NCBI RefSeq assembly: GCF_017313225.1
Contig: NZ_JAFLNE010000001.1
Location: forward strand, 620,001-684,000
Source: Allomuricauda sp. CAU 1633
GTDB lineage: Bacteria > Bacteroidota > Bacteroidia > Flavobacteriales > Flavobacteriaceae
Length of the DNA: 64,000 nucleotides
Direction of reading: 5' to 3'
In this document: one piece after another, positions 52,888 to 63,784 of the stretch
How the letters are laid out: every line of letters starts with the position of its first letter
Position numbering within the stretch: the first letter of the stretch is position 1
Program-made: the position numbers and the translations under genes
Notes under the pieces: model-generated
The model's input: only the letters and a program-made list of their open reading frames with translations
The model's database searches: none
Told to the model about the DNA's origin: nothing

Positions 52888-55650
52888 ATGAGAAGACTTT
52901 TATTCATTTCCCTAATGATGTTTGGAGTTGTATCCTATGCTCAAACAACTGTACAGGGAAAGGTAGTAGATGATAATAATGAGCCCATACCAGGGGCCAA
53001 TGTGGTTTTGGTGGGAAAAGCAGAAGGAACCACCACTGACTTTGATGGAAATTTTACCTTCAATACTTCGGAAGAACCCCCATTTCAACTTCGATTTACC
53101 AGTATTGGATTTTCAGATGTTGTGACCAATGTCACTTCTAACAACCAGACGCTTACCATAACCCTATCAGAAGCCAACACCTTGTTGGACGAGATTGTGA
53201 TTTCCGCTTCAAGAACCCCGGAGCGTATTTTTGAATCTCCTGTATCCGTAGAAAGATTTGGGCTAAGGGAAATTAAGAACACCACCGCCGAATCCTTTTA
53301 TGGCGGCCTACAAAATTTAAAAGGTGTTGACATTAACACCAACAGTTTAACCTTTCAATCTATCAATACCAGAGGTTTTGCCACATTTGCCAACAACCGA
53401 TTTTTACAGTTGGTGGATGGAATGGACAACACTGCACCGGGTCTTAACTTCGTGTTGGGTAACCTAGTGGGGATGTCCGAATTGGATGTGCAAAGTGTGG
53501 AAATTTTACCTGGAGCTTCTTCGGCATTATATGGTGCAGGTGCTTTTAACGGTATTTTGTTCATGACCAGTAAAAACCCGTTCGATTTTCAAGGGATAAG
53601 TGCCTATGCTAAGGGCGGGGTAACCATCCAAGATGCCGCTGGAAGCAATTTTTATAAGGATTTTGGGGTACGTGCCGCTCACGCCTTTAGTGACAAAGTT
53701 GCTGTTAAGGCAAACCTATCTGTTTTAACCGGTGAAGATTGGCATGCTAACCGTACAGTGGATTTAAACAACCCAGGGGCAGACCGCTCCAATCCGGCCT
53801 ACGATGGTTTAAATGTATACGGAGATGAAGTTTCAACTACGTTGAACTTTGATGCCGCTGCAGGATTACCAACAGGCACCGTTGGGTCGGCTGTCATTTC
53901 AAGAACCGGATATGACGAAGCTGATTTGGCCAATTACAATGCAGAAAGTGTAAAAGCAGATTTTGCATTGCACTACAGGCCTTTTGGCAATGACTTAGAG
54001 GTCATCTTTAACAGTAGGATTGGTAGAGGTACTACCATATACCAAGGAGCTAACCGTTATGCTGTTTCAGGATTTACCATGCAGCAGCACAAAGTTGAAA
54101 TTAAAAACGATAATTTCTTTCTTCGAGGATACATCGTTTCCGAAAATTCAGGAGACGCTTATGATACTCGTTTTGCAGCAATTAATATTAATAGAGCTTG
54201 GAAGTCAGATACCCAATGGTTCACGGATTATGCCAGTGCATATATACCAACCTATTTGGGAGGGATACAACAAGGTGGGCTTACACCCGAACAAGCTTCT
54301 ACCCAAGCGCATATAGTAGGTAGACAAGCAGCTGATACTGGAAGATTGATTCCTGGTACACCAGGTTTCCAGAATGCGTTCAATACGGTAACAAATGATG
54401 GGGATTTGACCACTGGAGCCAAGTTTGTGGATGAAACCAAGTTCCGTCATGTAAATGGAAACTATAATTTGGCCCATTTGATTGATGACTGGGCCGATAT
54501 CCAAATAGGAGGGTCGTTCAGGGAATACGAACTAAATTCAAACGGAACTATCTTTACCGATATTGATGGCCCTATTACCTACAACGAATATGGTGCTTAT
54601 CTCCAAATTCAAAAAAAGCTTCTGGATGATCGTTTAAAATTCACTGGCTCTGCCCGTTATGATAAAAACGAATTCTTTGATGGGTTTTTATCGCCAAGGC
54701 TCTCCGTGGCCTACACTTTAGGTGAAAAGCGAAATCATAACCTAAGAGTTTCGGTTCAACAAGGTTTCCGAAACCCAACCACACAGGATTTGTTTATTGG
54801 TTTGAATGCTGGTCGAGCTATTTTAGTGGGTTCTGCCCCTACAAACTTGGATCGAGATGTAAGAACATTCAATGTGAGCCAAGCGGCTCAGGATAACCTA
54901 GGAATACCTGCTACTGTGGAAATTACTGGTCGTGCAGCTTATGAAAACGCCTATTCTACTAGCTCTTTGCAAGCTGGAGCACCTCAGGCAGTGACTACAC
55001 CTTTGGTACAACCCGAAGAAATAACCGCTTACGAAGCTGGGTACAGAGCCCAAGTGGGTAAGTTCACCATTGATATGAGCGGATACTACAATAAGTATAA
55101 AAACTTCTTGGCCAATACCACCACTGCAGTTCCATTTTATGGTGAAGCCGGGGATGGAGGATTGTCTTTGTTGGCTGTTCAAAATGGGGATTTTCAGGTG
55201 TATCAAACCTACACCAATTCAGATGAGGACATTAACTCCTACGGAGCAACTGTTGGGGTGGACACCAAATTGGGCAACTTTGATTTAGGCGTAAATTATA
55301 CCTATGCCGAATTGGATATTGATGAAGGCAGGTTGTCAGATTTCAGAACCAATTTTAACACGCCAAAACACAAGGTCAAGGCGTCATTCGGGAATACAGC
55401 TTTGTTCGAGAACTTTGGTTTTAACGTAAACTATAGATGGAGCGACACTTATTTCTGGGAAGCCTCCTTTGCTGATGGGCAAATTCCTTCGTTTACCGTA
55501 TTGGATGCACAGATCAACTATGCCGTTCCAAGCTTGAAATCCATTTTTAAGGTTGGCGGATCCAATATTTTGGGTGATGAATACTACACCGCAATCGGTA
55601 CAGGTAATATAGGTTCCATTTACTACGTATCATGGACCATAAACCCTTAA
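52888..55650 (+). CDS. TonB-dependent receptor with carboxypeptidase-like regulatory domain
   Basis: 920 residues. Signal peptide to about 20 (VVSYAQT), CarboxypepD_reg-like domain at 20-105 (TVQGKVVDDNNEPIPGANV), plug at about 120-225 (IVISASRTPERIFESPVSV, NTRGFATFANNRFLQLVDG) and a barrel to the end. The IVISASRTPE opening of the plug is typical of receptors for small ligands such as vitamin B12 or siderophores. No SusD-type partner is next to it. A perfect palindrome upstream may control it. The ligand is unknown. Confidence 0.92.
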   Translation: MRRLLFISLMMFGVVSYAQTTVQGKVVDDNNEPIPGANVVLVGKAEGTTTDFDGNFTFNTSEEPPFQLRFTSIGFSDVVTNVTSNNQTLTITLSEANTLLDEIVISASRTPERIFESPVSVERFGLREIKNTTAESFYGGLQNLKGVDINTNSLTFQSINTRGFATFANNRFLQLVDGMDNTAPGLNFVLGNLVGMSELDVQSVEILPGASSALYGAGAFNGILFMTSKNPFDFQGISAYAKGGVTIQDAAGSNFYKDFGVRAAHAFSDKVAVKANLSVLTGEDWHANRTVDLNNPGADRSNPAYDGLNVYGDEVSTTLNFDAAAGLPTGTVGSAVISRTGYDEADLANYNAESVKADFALHYRPFGNDLEVIFNSRIGRGTTIYQGANRYAVSGFTMQQHKVEIKNDNFFLRGYIVSENSGDAYDTRFAAININRAWKSDTQWFTDYASAYIPTYLGGIQQGGLTPEQASTQAHIVGRQAADTGRLIPGTPGFQNAFNTVTNDGDLTTGAKFVDETKFRHVNGNYNLAHLIDDWADIQIGGSFREYELNSNGTIFTDIDGPITYNEYGAYLQIQKKLLDDRLKFTGSARYDKNEFFDGFLSPRLSVAYTLGEKRNHNLRVSVQQGFRNPTTQDLFIGLNAGRAILVGSAPTNLDRDVRTFNVSQAAQDNLGIPATVEITGRAAYENAYSTSSLQAGAPQAVTTPLVQPEEITAYEAGYRAQVGKFTIDMSGYYNKYKNFLANTTTAVPFYGEAGDGGLSLLAVQNGDFQVYQTYTNSDEDINSYGATVGVDTKLGNFDLGVNYTYAELDIDEGRLSDFRTNFNTPKHKVKASFGNTALFENFGFNVNYRWSDTYFWEASFADGQIPSFTVLDAQINYAVPSLKSIFKVGGSNILGDEYYTAIGTGNIGSIYYVSWTINP

Positions 55651-55672
55651 ACAGGAGTAAATAAGAAAAAGT

Positions 55673-55702
55673 AAAGGCGTTGGATTTCCCAACGCCTTTT
55701 TT
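55673..55702 (+). terminator. Terminator after the TonB receptor
   Basis: AAAGGCGTTGG (55673-55683) and CCAACGCCTTT (55689-55699) form an 11-bp perfect stem with a 5-base loop, followed by a T tract. Confidence 0.92.
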
Positions 55703-55750
55703 CTTTTTAAAAAAAGCTAAAATCGGTTTCTCAATAATGAGGGAAAAACA

Positions 55751-55758
55751 TATCTTTG
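55751..55758 (+). promoter_or_regulatory. -7 promoter box of atpD
   Basis: TATCTTTG matches TANNTTTG exactly and is 55 bases before the atpD ATG. The leader between them can form a small hairpin (GCGG/CCGC around TTATTTT). This shows that atpD-atpC has its own promoter apart from the rest of the ATP synthase genes. Confidence 0.55.
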
Positions 55759-55801
55759 CAGCCGAAAAAATAGCGGTTATTTTCCGCGTATTCATTTATA
55801 A

Positions 55802-57322
<1,521 letters not shown>

Positions 57323-57325
57323 ACC

Positions 57326-57389
57326 AGTTAAGAGTTAAGAATGTAGAGTTCGGAGTAACTCATAACTCATAACTCGTAACTCACAACTT
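57326..57389. repeat. Short tandem repeats forming an imperfect inverted repeat
   Basis: The left side (57326-57350) has GAGTTA/AGAGTT-type units; the right side (57356-57389) has four to five copies of TAACTCA at 9-base spacing (CATAACTCATAACTCGTAAC). The two arms are roughly complementary, so the spacer between atpD and atpC could fold into a long imperfect hairpin in the mRNA. No T tract follows, so it is not a standard terminator. Confidence 0.75.
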
Positions 57390-57395
57390 AAAAAG

Positions 57396-57674
57396 ATGTA
57401 TTTAGAAATCGTATCACCAGAAGCCACTTTGTTTGCCGGAGAAGTAACCTCGGTTACCGTACCAGGTGTGAACGGAGAGTTCCAGATGTTGGAAAATCAC
57501 GCTCCCATAGTTTCATTGCTACAAGAGGGAAGAGTGAAGGTGAAGGGTAACATTACCATAGATGAAGCCTTTGAAAACAAGTTTTCCAAAGGAAAGGATG
57601 GAGAAACCATACTTCCCATTACCAGTGGTACTGTGGAAATGAAGGACAATAAAGTGATTGTCCTAGCCGATTAA
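57396..57674 (+). CDS. atpC: ATP synthase F1 subunit epsilon
   Basis: 92 residues: LEIVSPEATLFAGEVTSVTVPGVNGEF and MLENHAPIVSLLQEGRVKV are the N-terminal beta-sandwich signatures. The usual C-terminal two-helix hairpin is missing, so this is the short form (about 90 residues) common in Bacteroidota. It belongs to the central stalk and links F1 rotation to the ring. The missing helices are those that inhibit ATP hydrolysis in longer forms. Confidence 0.95.
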   Translation: MYLEIVSPEATLFAGEVTSVTVPGVNGEFQMLENHAPIVSLLQEGRVKVKGNITIDEAFENKFSKGKDGETILPITSGTVEMKDNKVIVLAD

Positions 57675-57693
57675 AATAAATGAATTCATACAC

Positions 57694-57723
57694 AAAAAAA
57701 CCGCTCAACTGAGCGGTTTTTTT
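57694..57723. terminator. Bidirectional terminator between atpC and the GNAT gene
   Basis: Seven A, CCGCTC (57701-57706), an AACT loop, GAGCGG (57711-57716) and seven T form a symmetric 13-bp hairpin that works in both directions. It overlaps the stop codon of the GNAT gene (57722-57724). Confidence 0.92.
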
Positions 57724-58252
57724 ATTCTAAAATAATAAGGTGCCATTCTTTATCGTCGGAGGGATACACCTTTAGGGTTTTAAACCCAACGGCTGCATGG
57801 GCTGAAAGTGACCGCTTGTTTTTTCCATCAACCTCTGTGATAATCGTATCAAAACCTTCGGGCAATCTGTTCTTCATGGTCAGATACAGATTTCTGAAAA
57901 TACCCTTGCCCCTATGACTTTTGGCTACACAAATCTGACCCATAACCATATAATTATCTTGATTCTGAATCACTTTTTTGATTTCGGTGAACATGGGCCG
58001 TAATACTGCAATGGAATCTGCAAAAATGGAATGCATACACAGCGCATAGCCTACGACATCGCCATTATCGACAGCAATGATATGCCCACATTTTTCATTC
58101 ATGGCTTTTAAAATTTCCATGGAATGCTCAACCGTTAAAAAACCTTCTTTCTCTTTATCTTCAGCAGATAGGCTTTTGATAAGGTTTTCTTGTTGTAGCG
58201 AGAGAATTTGCTCCAATTCCTGATCGCTGGAGGCCTGTTTGCAGTAAATCAT
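57722..58252 (-). CDS. GNAT family N-acetyltransferase
   Basis: 176 residues. The acetyl-CoA site is QICVAKSHRGKGIFRNLYL (about 107-125), with the Q/R-x-x-G-x-G/A loop as HRGKGIF. The strand VGYALCMHS precedes it and AAVGFKTLKVY closes the fold. GNAT proteins acetylate amines on small molecules or proteins; the acceptor is not known. It starts directly at the stop of the M61 peptidase gene (no gap), so the two are probably co-expressed. Confidence 0.9.
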   Translation of the reverse strand: MIYCKQASSDQELEQILSLQQENLIKSLSAEDKEKEGFLTVEHSMEILKAMNEKCGHIIAVDNGDVVGYALCMHSIFADSIAVLRPMFTEIKKVIQNQDNYMVMGQICVAKSHRGKGIFRNLYLTMKNRLPEGFDTIITEVDGKNKRSLSAHAAVGFKTLKVYPSDDKEWHLIILE

Positions 58253-60046
58253 TTATTCACTCTTGAGCCAAGCGTTGCGTTGTTCCAGCATTTGGGCTGC
58301 TGGGGTTTGTTCCGCATCTTCCATCAAGTGCATGGAATAATCTGGATTGAGACCAAGAACCAAAGTTGTGGTCATAGACTTTTCGTAGCGCATAAAATCA
58401 ACTTTTAAGGTATCACCCACCTTGAATTGTTTTAGATATTCGGTAAAACCTTGCCCCTTGGACAATGGAAGGCCATTAATGGATGTAATGATATCGCCTT
58501 TGTCCAATCCGGCAATATAAGCAGGACTTTCCATAGTGGGATTTCCTAAAACTGTAGCCGTACCATCTGTATTTATTTCAACATAAGGACCAAAACCGGG
58601 AACGTTATTCTGCTGCTCAAGTGCCACACCCACTGATTCAAATAATGGCCCGTATTCTGGCATTTCACTCTTGTAGATATAAGAATTAAAAAAGGTGTCG
58701 CCAAACTTCTTTCCTGCATATTGGTTCAGGGTCTGGTGCAAATCTTCAACGGTATATGGATTTTCTGTTTCCCCAAATCGCTCGTAAGCCAACTTCATAA
58801 AATCATCCAAATTGAGTCCATTTTGGCGCAAGGACAAGTCCAACGCCAGTCCCAACACACTCCCATAAGAGTAGTAGGATATAAAAGTGTTTTCCCGATT
58901 CACAGGATCCACCGAAGTTGCAGCATCCACAAATGGGGCCTGATAACTCATTTCAATGGGATTAAAAAACTGACGTGCCGGGGAATTCCATACATAATTA
59001 AACGTACCCGCAAGTCCTTCGACATATTCTTTGGGTGAAATAAGACCTCCTCGGCAAAGAATGAGGTTGGTATAATAACTGGTAAAACCTTCAGCAAACC
59101 AAAGTTCTCCACTCATGTTGGCCGCTTCAAAATCAAAAGGTTCCAACGATTGGGGTCGCATACGTTCCACATTCCAAGCATGAAAAAACTCGTGGGAAAC
59201 CGTACCAATATTGCGTTCCATTCCTCCTTCGGCCAAACTTCTAGTACTGGTTAAAATGGTGGAATTCCTATGCTCCATACCATCCCCTGAGGCATTGGGA
59301 ATATAACAGGCCAAAAAAGTGTACCTATCATAATCAAAATTAGGCAGTTCCCCATACACCTCCTTTTCCGCCAATACTACCTTTTTCACTTTTTCAAAAT
59401 AGGTGTCAGCCTCTTCTTCAGAACCATTGTGGTGCATTGCCAATTGTATGGTATTGCCATCAACCTCAAAAGACCTGAGCATAAAGTCGCTGATTTCAGT
59501 TGGACTATCCATAAAATAATACAGATTAGGAGCCGAATAGGTGGTGCTGGAGACCAAAGGCAATTGGGTGGCCACTTTCCAGTTGAGGTCTTCCCGAACA
59601 TCAAAGGTTACTTCAATTTTTCGATCACTTAATTCTGGGGAAAACATAAAAGTTGCCGGAATGTTGAGGTGGGCATGAGTCTCATCTATTTGGGAATAGG
59701 TGCCTCCCCCTCTATTCGCAAACAGGATATATTCAATTTTAACAGTGCCATCATGCCCTGTTACCTGCCATTCATACGGACTGGGGCGATAAACGCTTAA
59801 GGGATTTCCTTTACTGTCCATTGCTTTAAAACCATAGACATTTTTGGCAAATTCGTGTAGGGCATACCTTCCTGGAGAGGTTCTGCTCATTCGAAAGGAA
59901 ATCGTATCCATTTTTAAATCAGGGAACGCAGCTTGAATGACTGCTTCATGATGCACAGCATTGCCAAATGAGATGCTATAGGTATTGGTCTGCGCTGTTA
60001 AAAAGAGGGTTGAAAAGAGCGCAAAGACGGATAGAATAAATTTCAT
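58253..60046 (-). CDS. M61 family metallopeptidase with PDZ domain
   Basis: 597 residues with a signal peptide (FLTAQT, about 19). The N-terminal beta domain is of the M61 type, and the zinc motif HEFFHAWNVERMRP (285-298) matches the glycyl aminopeptidase family HExxH with the following N-V-x-R. A PDZ domain lies at about 490-570 (GLDKGDIITSINGLPLSKG). It is predicted to act in the periplasm as an aminopeptidase on Gly/Ala peptides. The GNAT gene follows without a gap. Confidence 0.93.
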   Translation of the reverse strand: MKFILSVFALFSTLFLTAQTNTYSISFGNAVHHEAVIQAAFPDLKMDTISFRMSRTSPGRYALHEFAKNVYGFKAMDSKGNPLSVYRPSPYEWQVTGHDGTVKIEYILFANRGGGTYSQIDETHAHLNIPATFMFSPELSDRKIEVTFDVREDLNWKVATQLPLVSSTTYSAPNLYYFMDSPTEISDFMLRSFEVDGNTIQLAMHHNGSEEEADTYFEKVKKVVLAEKEVYGELPNFDYDRYTFLACYIPNASGDGMEHRNSTILTSTRSLAEGGMERNIGTVSHEFFHAWNVERMRPQSLEPFDFEAANMSGELWFAEGFTSYYTNLILCRGGLISPKEYVEGLAGTFNYVWNSPARQFFNPIEMSYQAPFVDAATSVDPVNRENTFISYYSYGSVLGLALDLSLRQNGLNLDDFMKLAYERFGETENPYTVEDLHQTLNQYAGKKFGDTFFNSYIYKSEMPEYGPLFESVGVALEQQNNVPGFGPYVEINTDGTATVLGNPTMESPAYIAGLDKGDIITSINGLPLSKGQGFTEYLKQFKVGDTLKVDFMRYEKSMTTTLVLGLNPDYSMHLMEDAEQTPAAQMLEQRNAWLKSE

Positions 60047-60074
60047 TTTCAGTCAGGTTTATAAAGGACTAAGA

Positions 60075-60105
60075 TACTGTTTAAAAACAGTAAGTACTAC
60101 ATTTG
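60075..60105 (+). promoter_or_regulatory. bioF promoter with an overlapping palindrome
   Basis: TACTGTTT (60075-60082) and AAACAGTA (60085-60092) form an 18-bp palindrome around AA. TACATTTG (60098-60105) is an exact -7 box 5 bases after it, and the bioF ATG is 4 bases further. A protein bound to the palindrome would block the promoter. The palindrome does not match the known BirA or BioR sites that I can recall. Confidence 0.5.
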
Positions 60106-60109
60106 TGGT

Positions 60110-61258
60110 ATGGAGAAATTTCCCAAAAAGTTACTGCGTAAGCTGTCTGAGCGAATGGCGAAGGATGCCATGCGCAATTTGTTATCGGTTGATGGATTGG
60201 TAGATTTTTCCTCAAATGATTATCTGGGCTTTGCCCGAAACGAAAATCTGTCCAAACAGGCTTCCATTTTTCTCGAAAAGGATTCTCAAAAAAATGGGGC
60301 AACCGGCTCTAGGTTACTCACCGGAAATCATGATTTGTATGTTGAATTAGAAGATTTTTTAACCATGCATCACAAATCGGAATCTGCCTTAGTGTTCAAT
60401 TCGGGCTATGATGCCAATGTTGGTTTTTTTTCTTCAGTGCCACAGCGAGGCGACATCATTTTTTATGATGAGTTGGTCCATGCCAGTATTCGGGATGGTA
60501 TTCAAATGGGGCATGCGAAGAACTATAAGTTTGAACATAACAGTATCGATGATTTGCGCCGTCATATTGAGCGAAGTCGAAATAGGGACGGTAAATCAGA
60601 AATATATATTGCCACCGAATCCGTTTTTTCCATGGATGGAGATTCCCCCGATTTAGTGGGCTTGGCCAATTTTTGTACTGAAAATGGCTGTCATTTAATT
60701 GTGGACGAGGCCCATGCCACTGGAATTTTTGGCGAGGGAAGGGATTTAACCTGCCAATTGGGATTGGAAAAACAGGTCTTTGCCCGGATCATTACGTTTG
60801 GAAAAGCCTTGGGCTGTCACGGAGCCGCTATTTTAGGGAGTGATACACTTAAAAGCTACTTGGTCAATTTTGCCAGAAGTTTGATTTATACAACAGCATT
60901 ACCACCCCATTCGGTTGCAATTCTTTTGGGTTCCTATCATTATTTGAGGGATTTTGGTGAGGAGCAGTGTAAGCTACTTCAGCAGCATATCAACTATTTT
61001 AAAATAAAATTGGAGCAATTAGGGATAGCTGATATATTTATCGAAAGCAATTCAGCGATTCAATGTGCTATTATTCCGGGCAATGCTACGGTAAAGCCAA
61101 TAGCATCAAAATTGCAGCAAGAGGGTTTTGATGTTCGACCGATTCTTTCCCCAACGGTAAAGGAAGGAGAAGAGCGCTTGCGATTTTGTTTGCATGCTTT
61201 CAACACAACAAAAGAAATATCGCAAGTTTTAAAATTGCTAAAAAGTGAATTTAAGTGA
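60110..61258 (+). CDS. bioF: 8-amino-7-oxononanoate synthase
   Basis: 382 residues of the alpha-oxoamine synthase family. VDFSSNDYLGFA (31-42), GATGSRLLTGNH, the PLP-contact DEAHATGIFG (199-208) and the Schiff-base Lys232 in TFGKALGCHGAA are present. It condenses pimeloyl thioester with alanine, the first dedicated ring-forming step of biotin synthesis. It heads the plus-strand row bioF-DUF2007-bioD. The AKB ligase paralogue is a weaker alternative; the biotin neighbours decide. Confidence 0.93.
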   Translation: MEKFPKKLLRKLSERMAKDAMRNLLSVDGLVDFSSNDYLGFARNENLSKQASIFLEKDSQKNGATGSRLLTGNHDLYVELEDFLTMHHKSESALVFNSGYDANVGFFSSVPQRGDIIFYDELVHASIRDGIQMGHAKNYKFEHNSIDDLRRHIERSRNRDGKSEIYIATESVFSMDGDSPDLVGLANFCTENGCHLIVDEAHATGIFGEGRDLTCQLGLEKQVFARIITFGKALGCHGAAILGSDTLKSYLVNFARSLIYTTALPPHSVAILLGSYHYLRDFGEEQCKLLQQHINYFKIKLEQLGIADIFIESNSAIQCAIIPGNATVKPIASKLQQEGFDVRPILSPTVKEGEERLRFCLHAFNTTKEISQVLKLLKSEFK

Positions 61259-61632
61259 AAAAGGAATTTTATACGCTTGACTCATTTTTTCTAGAGTCGG
61301 ATGCCCAAATGGCAAAAGCAAAGCTTGAGTCCGAAGGAATTCCTGCTTTTATCTGGGAAGAAAACCTTAATTATCATACAGCAACAAGTTACTCAAGGGT
61401 GCGTTTGCAGGTCTATTTATCCCAAAAGGAAGAAGCATTACGTGTTTATGAAGAGATTAAAAGTTATGCAAGGGATGAAAAGGGAAATTTGATTGTATGT
61501 CCCAACTGCAAGGCCACAAAATCTGAAAAATATTATTCCAGAAAAGGTCTTTTCTTTAAACTTTTTCCGTTTTTTGAGTCTGCGAAGTACAGATGTATGC
61601 AGTGTAATTTTATTACAAGACCCCAACAATAA
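61255..61632 (+). CDS. DUF2007 domain protein with zinc ribbon
   Basis: 125 residues from a GTG that overlaps the bioF stop by 4 bases. The N-terminal part is a DUF2007 signal-transducing-type domain (KAKLESEGIPAFIWEENLNY). Two CxxC pairs (CPNC and CMQC, about 83-120) form a zinc ribbon. It overlaps bioD by one base, so it is translationally tied into the biotin genes. A role in biotin synthesis is not known; it may simply share the transcript. Confidence 0.85.
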   Translation: MKKEFYTLDSFFLESDAQMAKAKLESEGIPAFIWEENLNYHTATSYSRVRLQVYLSQKEEALRVYEEIKSYARDEKGNLIVCPNCKATKSEKYYSRKGLFFKLFPFFESAKYRCMQCNFITRPQQ

Positions 61633-62246
61633 TGGTATTATTTATAACCGGGATTTCGACAGAAGTGGGAAAAACGTTGGCCTCTGCTATTGTGGTGGAA
61701 GCCCTGCAAGCGGATTACTGGAAACCCATCCAGGCAGGCGATTTGGATAACTCCGACAGCCATAAAGTGGAAGCCCTTATTTCCAATGATAAAACCGAAA
61801 TCCACACCAATAGTTATGCCTTAAAAACTCCGATGAGCCCACATGCCGCCGCGGCTATTGATGGAATTACCATTGATTTGAACAAAATCGTTCCCCCAGA
61901 AACCAAAAACCATTTGGTGATTGAAGGCGCTGGCGGATTGTTGGTTCCCTTGAACGATACCGATACCATTTTTGACCTTATTCAACTCCATTACAAAGTC
62001 ATTGTGGTGTCCCGGCATTATTTGGGAAGCATCAACCATACCCTTTTGACCTTGCAAAAATTGCAGGAAAAGAAGGTGAAAGTCGGTATAATTTTCAGTG
62101 GCGATGAGCATCCGACAACTGAGGAAATCATTTTGAAGAAATCTGAAGTGACTTTTTTGGGACGAATCAACGAGGAACAAAAGTTTGACAAGGAAGTCAT
62201 TAAAAAATATGCAGAGCAGTTCAAGTCTGTTCTGGAATCATTCTAG
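61632..62246 (+). CDS. bioD: Dethiobiotin synthase
   Basis: 204 residues. The P-loop GISTEVGKT is at 7-15, followed by YWKPIQAGD, PHAAAAIDG and the EGAGGLLVPL motif (about 97-106). It closes the ureido ring of dethiobiotin with CO2 and ATP. Its 3' end overlaps the convergent GT39 gene by 9 bases; bioA follows on the same strand past that gene. Confidence 0.95.
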   Translation: MVLFITGISTEVGKTLASAIVVEALQADYWKPIQAGDLDNSDSHKVEALISNDKTEIHTNSYALKTPMSPHAAAAIDGITIDLNKIVPPETKNHLVIEGAGGLLVPLNDTDTIFDLIQLHYKVIVVSRHYLGSINHTLLTLQKLQEKKVKVGIIFSGDEHPTTEEIILKKSEVTFLGRINEEQKFDKEVIKKYAEQFKSVLESF

Positions 62247-63722
62247 CCGCTGGTAAATGAGTCCACGACCCACGGTTTCCACCAAGGTGTAGTGTTCCAT
62301 CAAATAAGTGTCAATATAAGAGTTGACCTCAATCAATTTTTTGTCAAAAATCTTTTTTCCGTTCCGAGCCACCAAGGTTTTGGGTTGAAGCACTTCCATG
62401 ATATACCGCAATTCTTCCATGCCGGTCTTTCTTGGATTTTCCATATAAGGGAAAATCTCTTCCCGAACCACATTGCTTGGATGTGTGGCTGCTTTGGTGG
62501 GTGGACTCTCGTTCAGCACCCAATATCCAATATGATATTCTGTAAAAAAAATATTTTTGGTTTCTAGGTTGTGCTCAACAATGTAATTGGGCACATCAAT
62601 TCCCTCCCCATTAAAAAAAGAACCCTTTTCCAATTTATGGGAAACAATATTGGCGTATTCCAAATAGGATTCCATTGGAATAAGAGCCAAAAGCAAAAAA
62701 AGCAAGGGTCTATATCGTTTTTTAGGTTGCGGAAGTTTTCCCACCGCCATGCTAAAAGGTATTAAAATCAAAGGATAGAGTTGAATCAGATAATGACCAT
62801 TGATTTTGCCCGCCTGCATAAACGACAATAAAGTTCCAACGACTATAGCGGTTAAAATTTGTAGTTCCCTAGCCTTCCAGTCAATAATTTTGGTTGCAAA
62901 TCCTGCGGTGAGCAAGCCCAAAATCACGATTAAAAAGGGCAAGGTTTTCAAGGGGGAATGGAATTTTCCTTCGGAATAGGCCAGTGGGGCCTCAAAAATG
63001 GACTGCCACCAAAGATGTGTGTTTCCTTCCAAATAATAAGGAAGAACCGTTAGTAACACGATTAAGACCGTGCCCATGCCCATAAAGACCAAACCTTGGA
63101 AAGTAGACCACAACTGTCGATTTTTATAGCCAATCCATAAAAGGCATAATCCCAAAATTAAGACAGGATAGGCCATGTTTAATTTGGACATGACCGAGAG
63201 TCCCAAGAGAAGCCCAGAAATAAAATACCAAATTCCACCATTTTTGAGGAACACCACATACAAAGCGGTCATAAAAAAGAAAGTACAGATATGTTCAGAC
63301 ATTACGCCCTGCAAACTTCCAAAGAGACTTAGAAAGAACACACAGAACACGGCACACCAAAAGGCAATTTTTTTGGAAGTTATTTGGGACGCTATTCCAT
63401 AGGTGAACAAGGAAGTCAATGCTACCAATACAGTTCCAAATAACCGAATGGCAATAAAACTTTTCCCGAATAATTTTATGACGATGGCAAAGAACAAAAA
63501 TGTTATTGGTGGCTTTAGGTCCCAAAGCTGGGTGTAAGGCAAATGACCATCCACCCATGATTGTCCCATGATGATAAAAGTGCTTTCGTCACGATCAACA
63601 TAATCCCTAAAGAAAAAGGGAAACCGGATAAAAAGGGCCACCAAAAACAAAATCAATAGAACCGCCTTCCAGTTAAAGTCTTCATATCGGATAGAAGTAA
63701 GGGAGGGGATTTTAGTAAACAC
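62238..63722 (-). CDS. GT39-type membrane glycosyltransferase
   Basis: 494 residues from a GTG. There are about 11-12 transmembrane helices. The first periplasmic loop holds the DE motif in DYVDRDESTF (about 35-44) followed by WDLKPP, as in ArnT/PMT glycosyltransferases that use a polyprenyl-phosphate sugar. SEHICTFFFMT and GLLLGLSVMSKL are further family traits. The acceptor and sugar are unknown. It sits between bioD and bioA on the opposite strand. Confidence 0.88.
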   Translation of the reverse strand: MFTKIPSLTSIRYEDFNWKAVLLILFLVALFIRFPFFFRDYVDRDESTFIIMGQSWVDGHLPYTQLWDLKPPITFLFFAIVIKLFGKSFIAIRLFGTVLVALTSLFTYGIASQITSKKIAFWCAVFCVFFLSLFGSLQGVMSEHICTFFFMTALYVVFLKNGGIWYFISGLLLGLSVMSKLNMAYPVLILGLCLLWIGYKNRQLWSTFQGLVFMGMGTVLIVLLTVLPYYLEGNTHLWWQSIFEAPLAYSEGKFHSPLKTLPFLIVILGLLTAGFATKIIDWKARELQILTAIVVGTLLSFMQAGKINGHYLIQLYPLILIPFSMAVGKLPQPKKRYRPLLFLLLALIPMESYLEYANIVSHKLEKGSFFNGEGIDVPNYIVEHNLETKNIFFTEYHIGYWVLNESPPTKAATHPSNVVREEIFPYMENPRKTGMEELRYIMEVLQPKTLVARNGKKIFDKKLIEVNSYIDTYLMEHYTLVETVGRGLIYQRLE

Positions 63723-63784
63723 GGTCAGGATTAAGTTTTTTGGCTATTAATTGTCATCTTTGCAAGATAGATAAATTAAGGGGT

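Noticed and set aside
57356..57389. CRISPR-like array
   Set aside because: The units are only 9 bases long and have no spacers; it is a simple tandem repeat.
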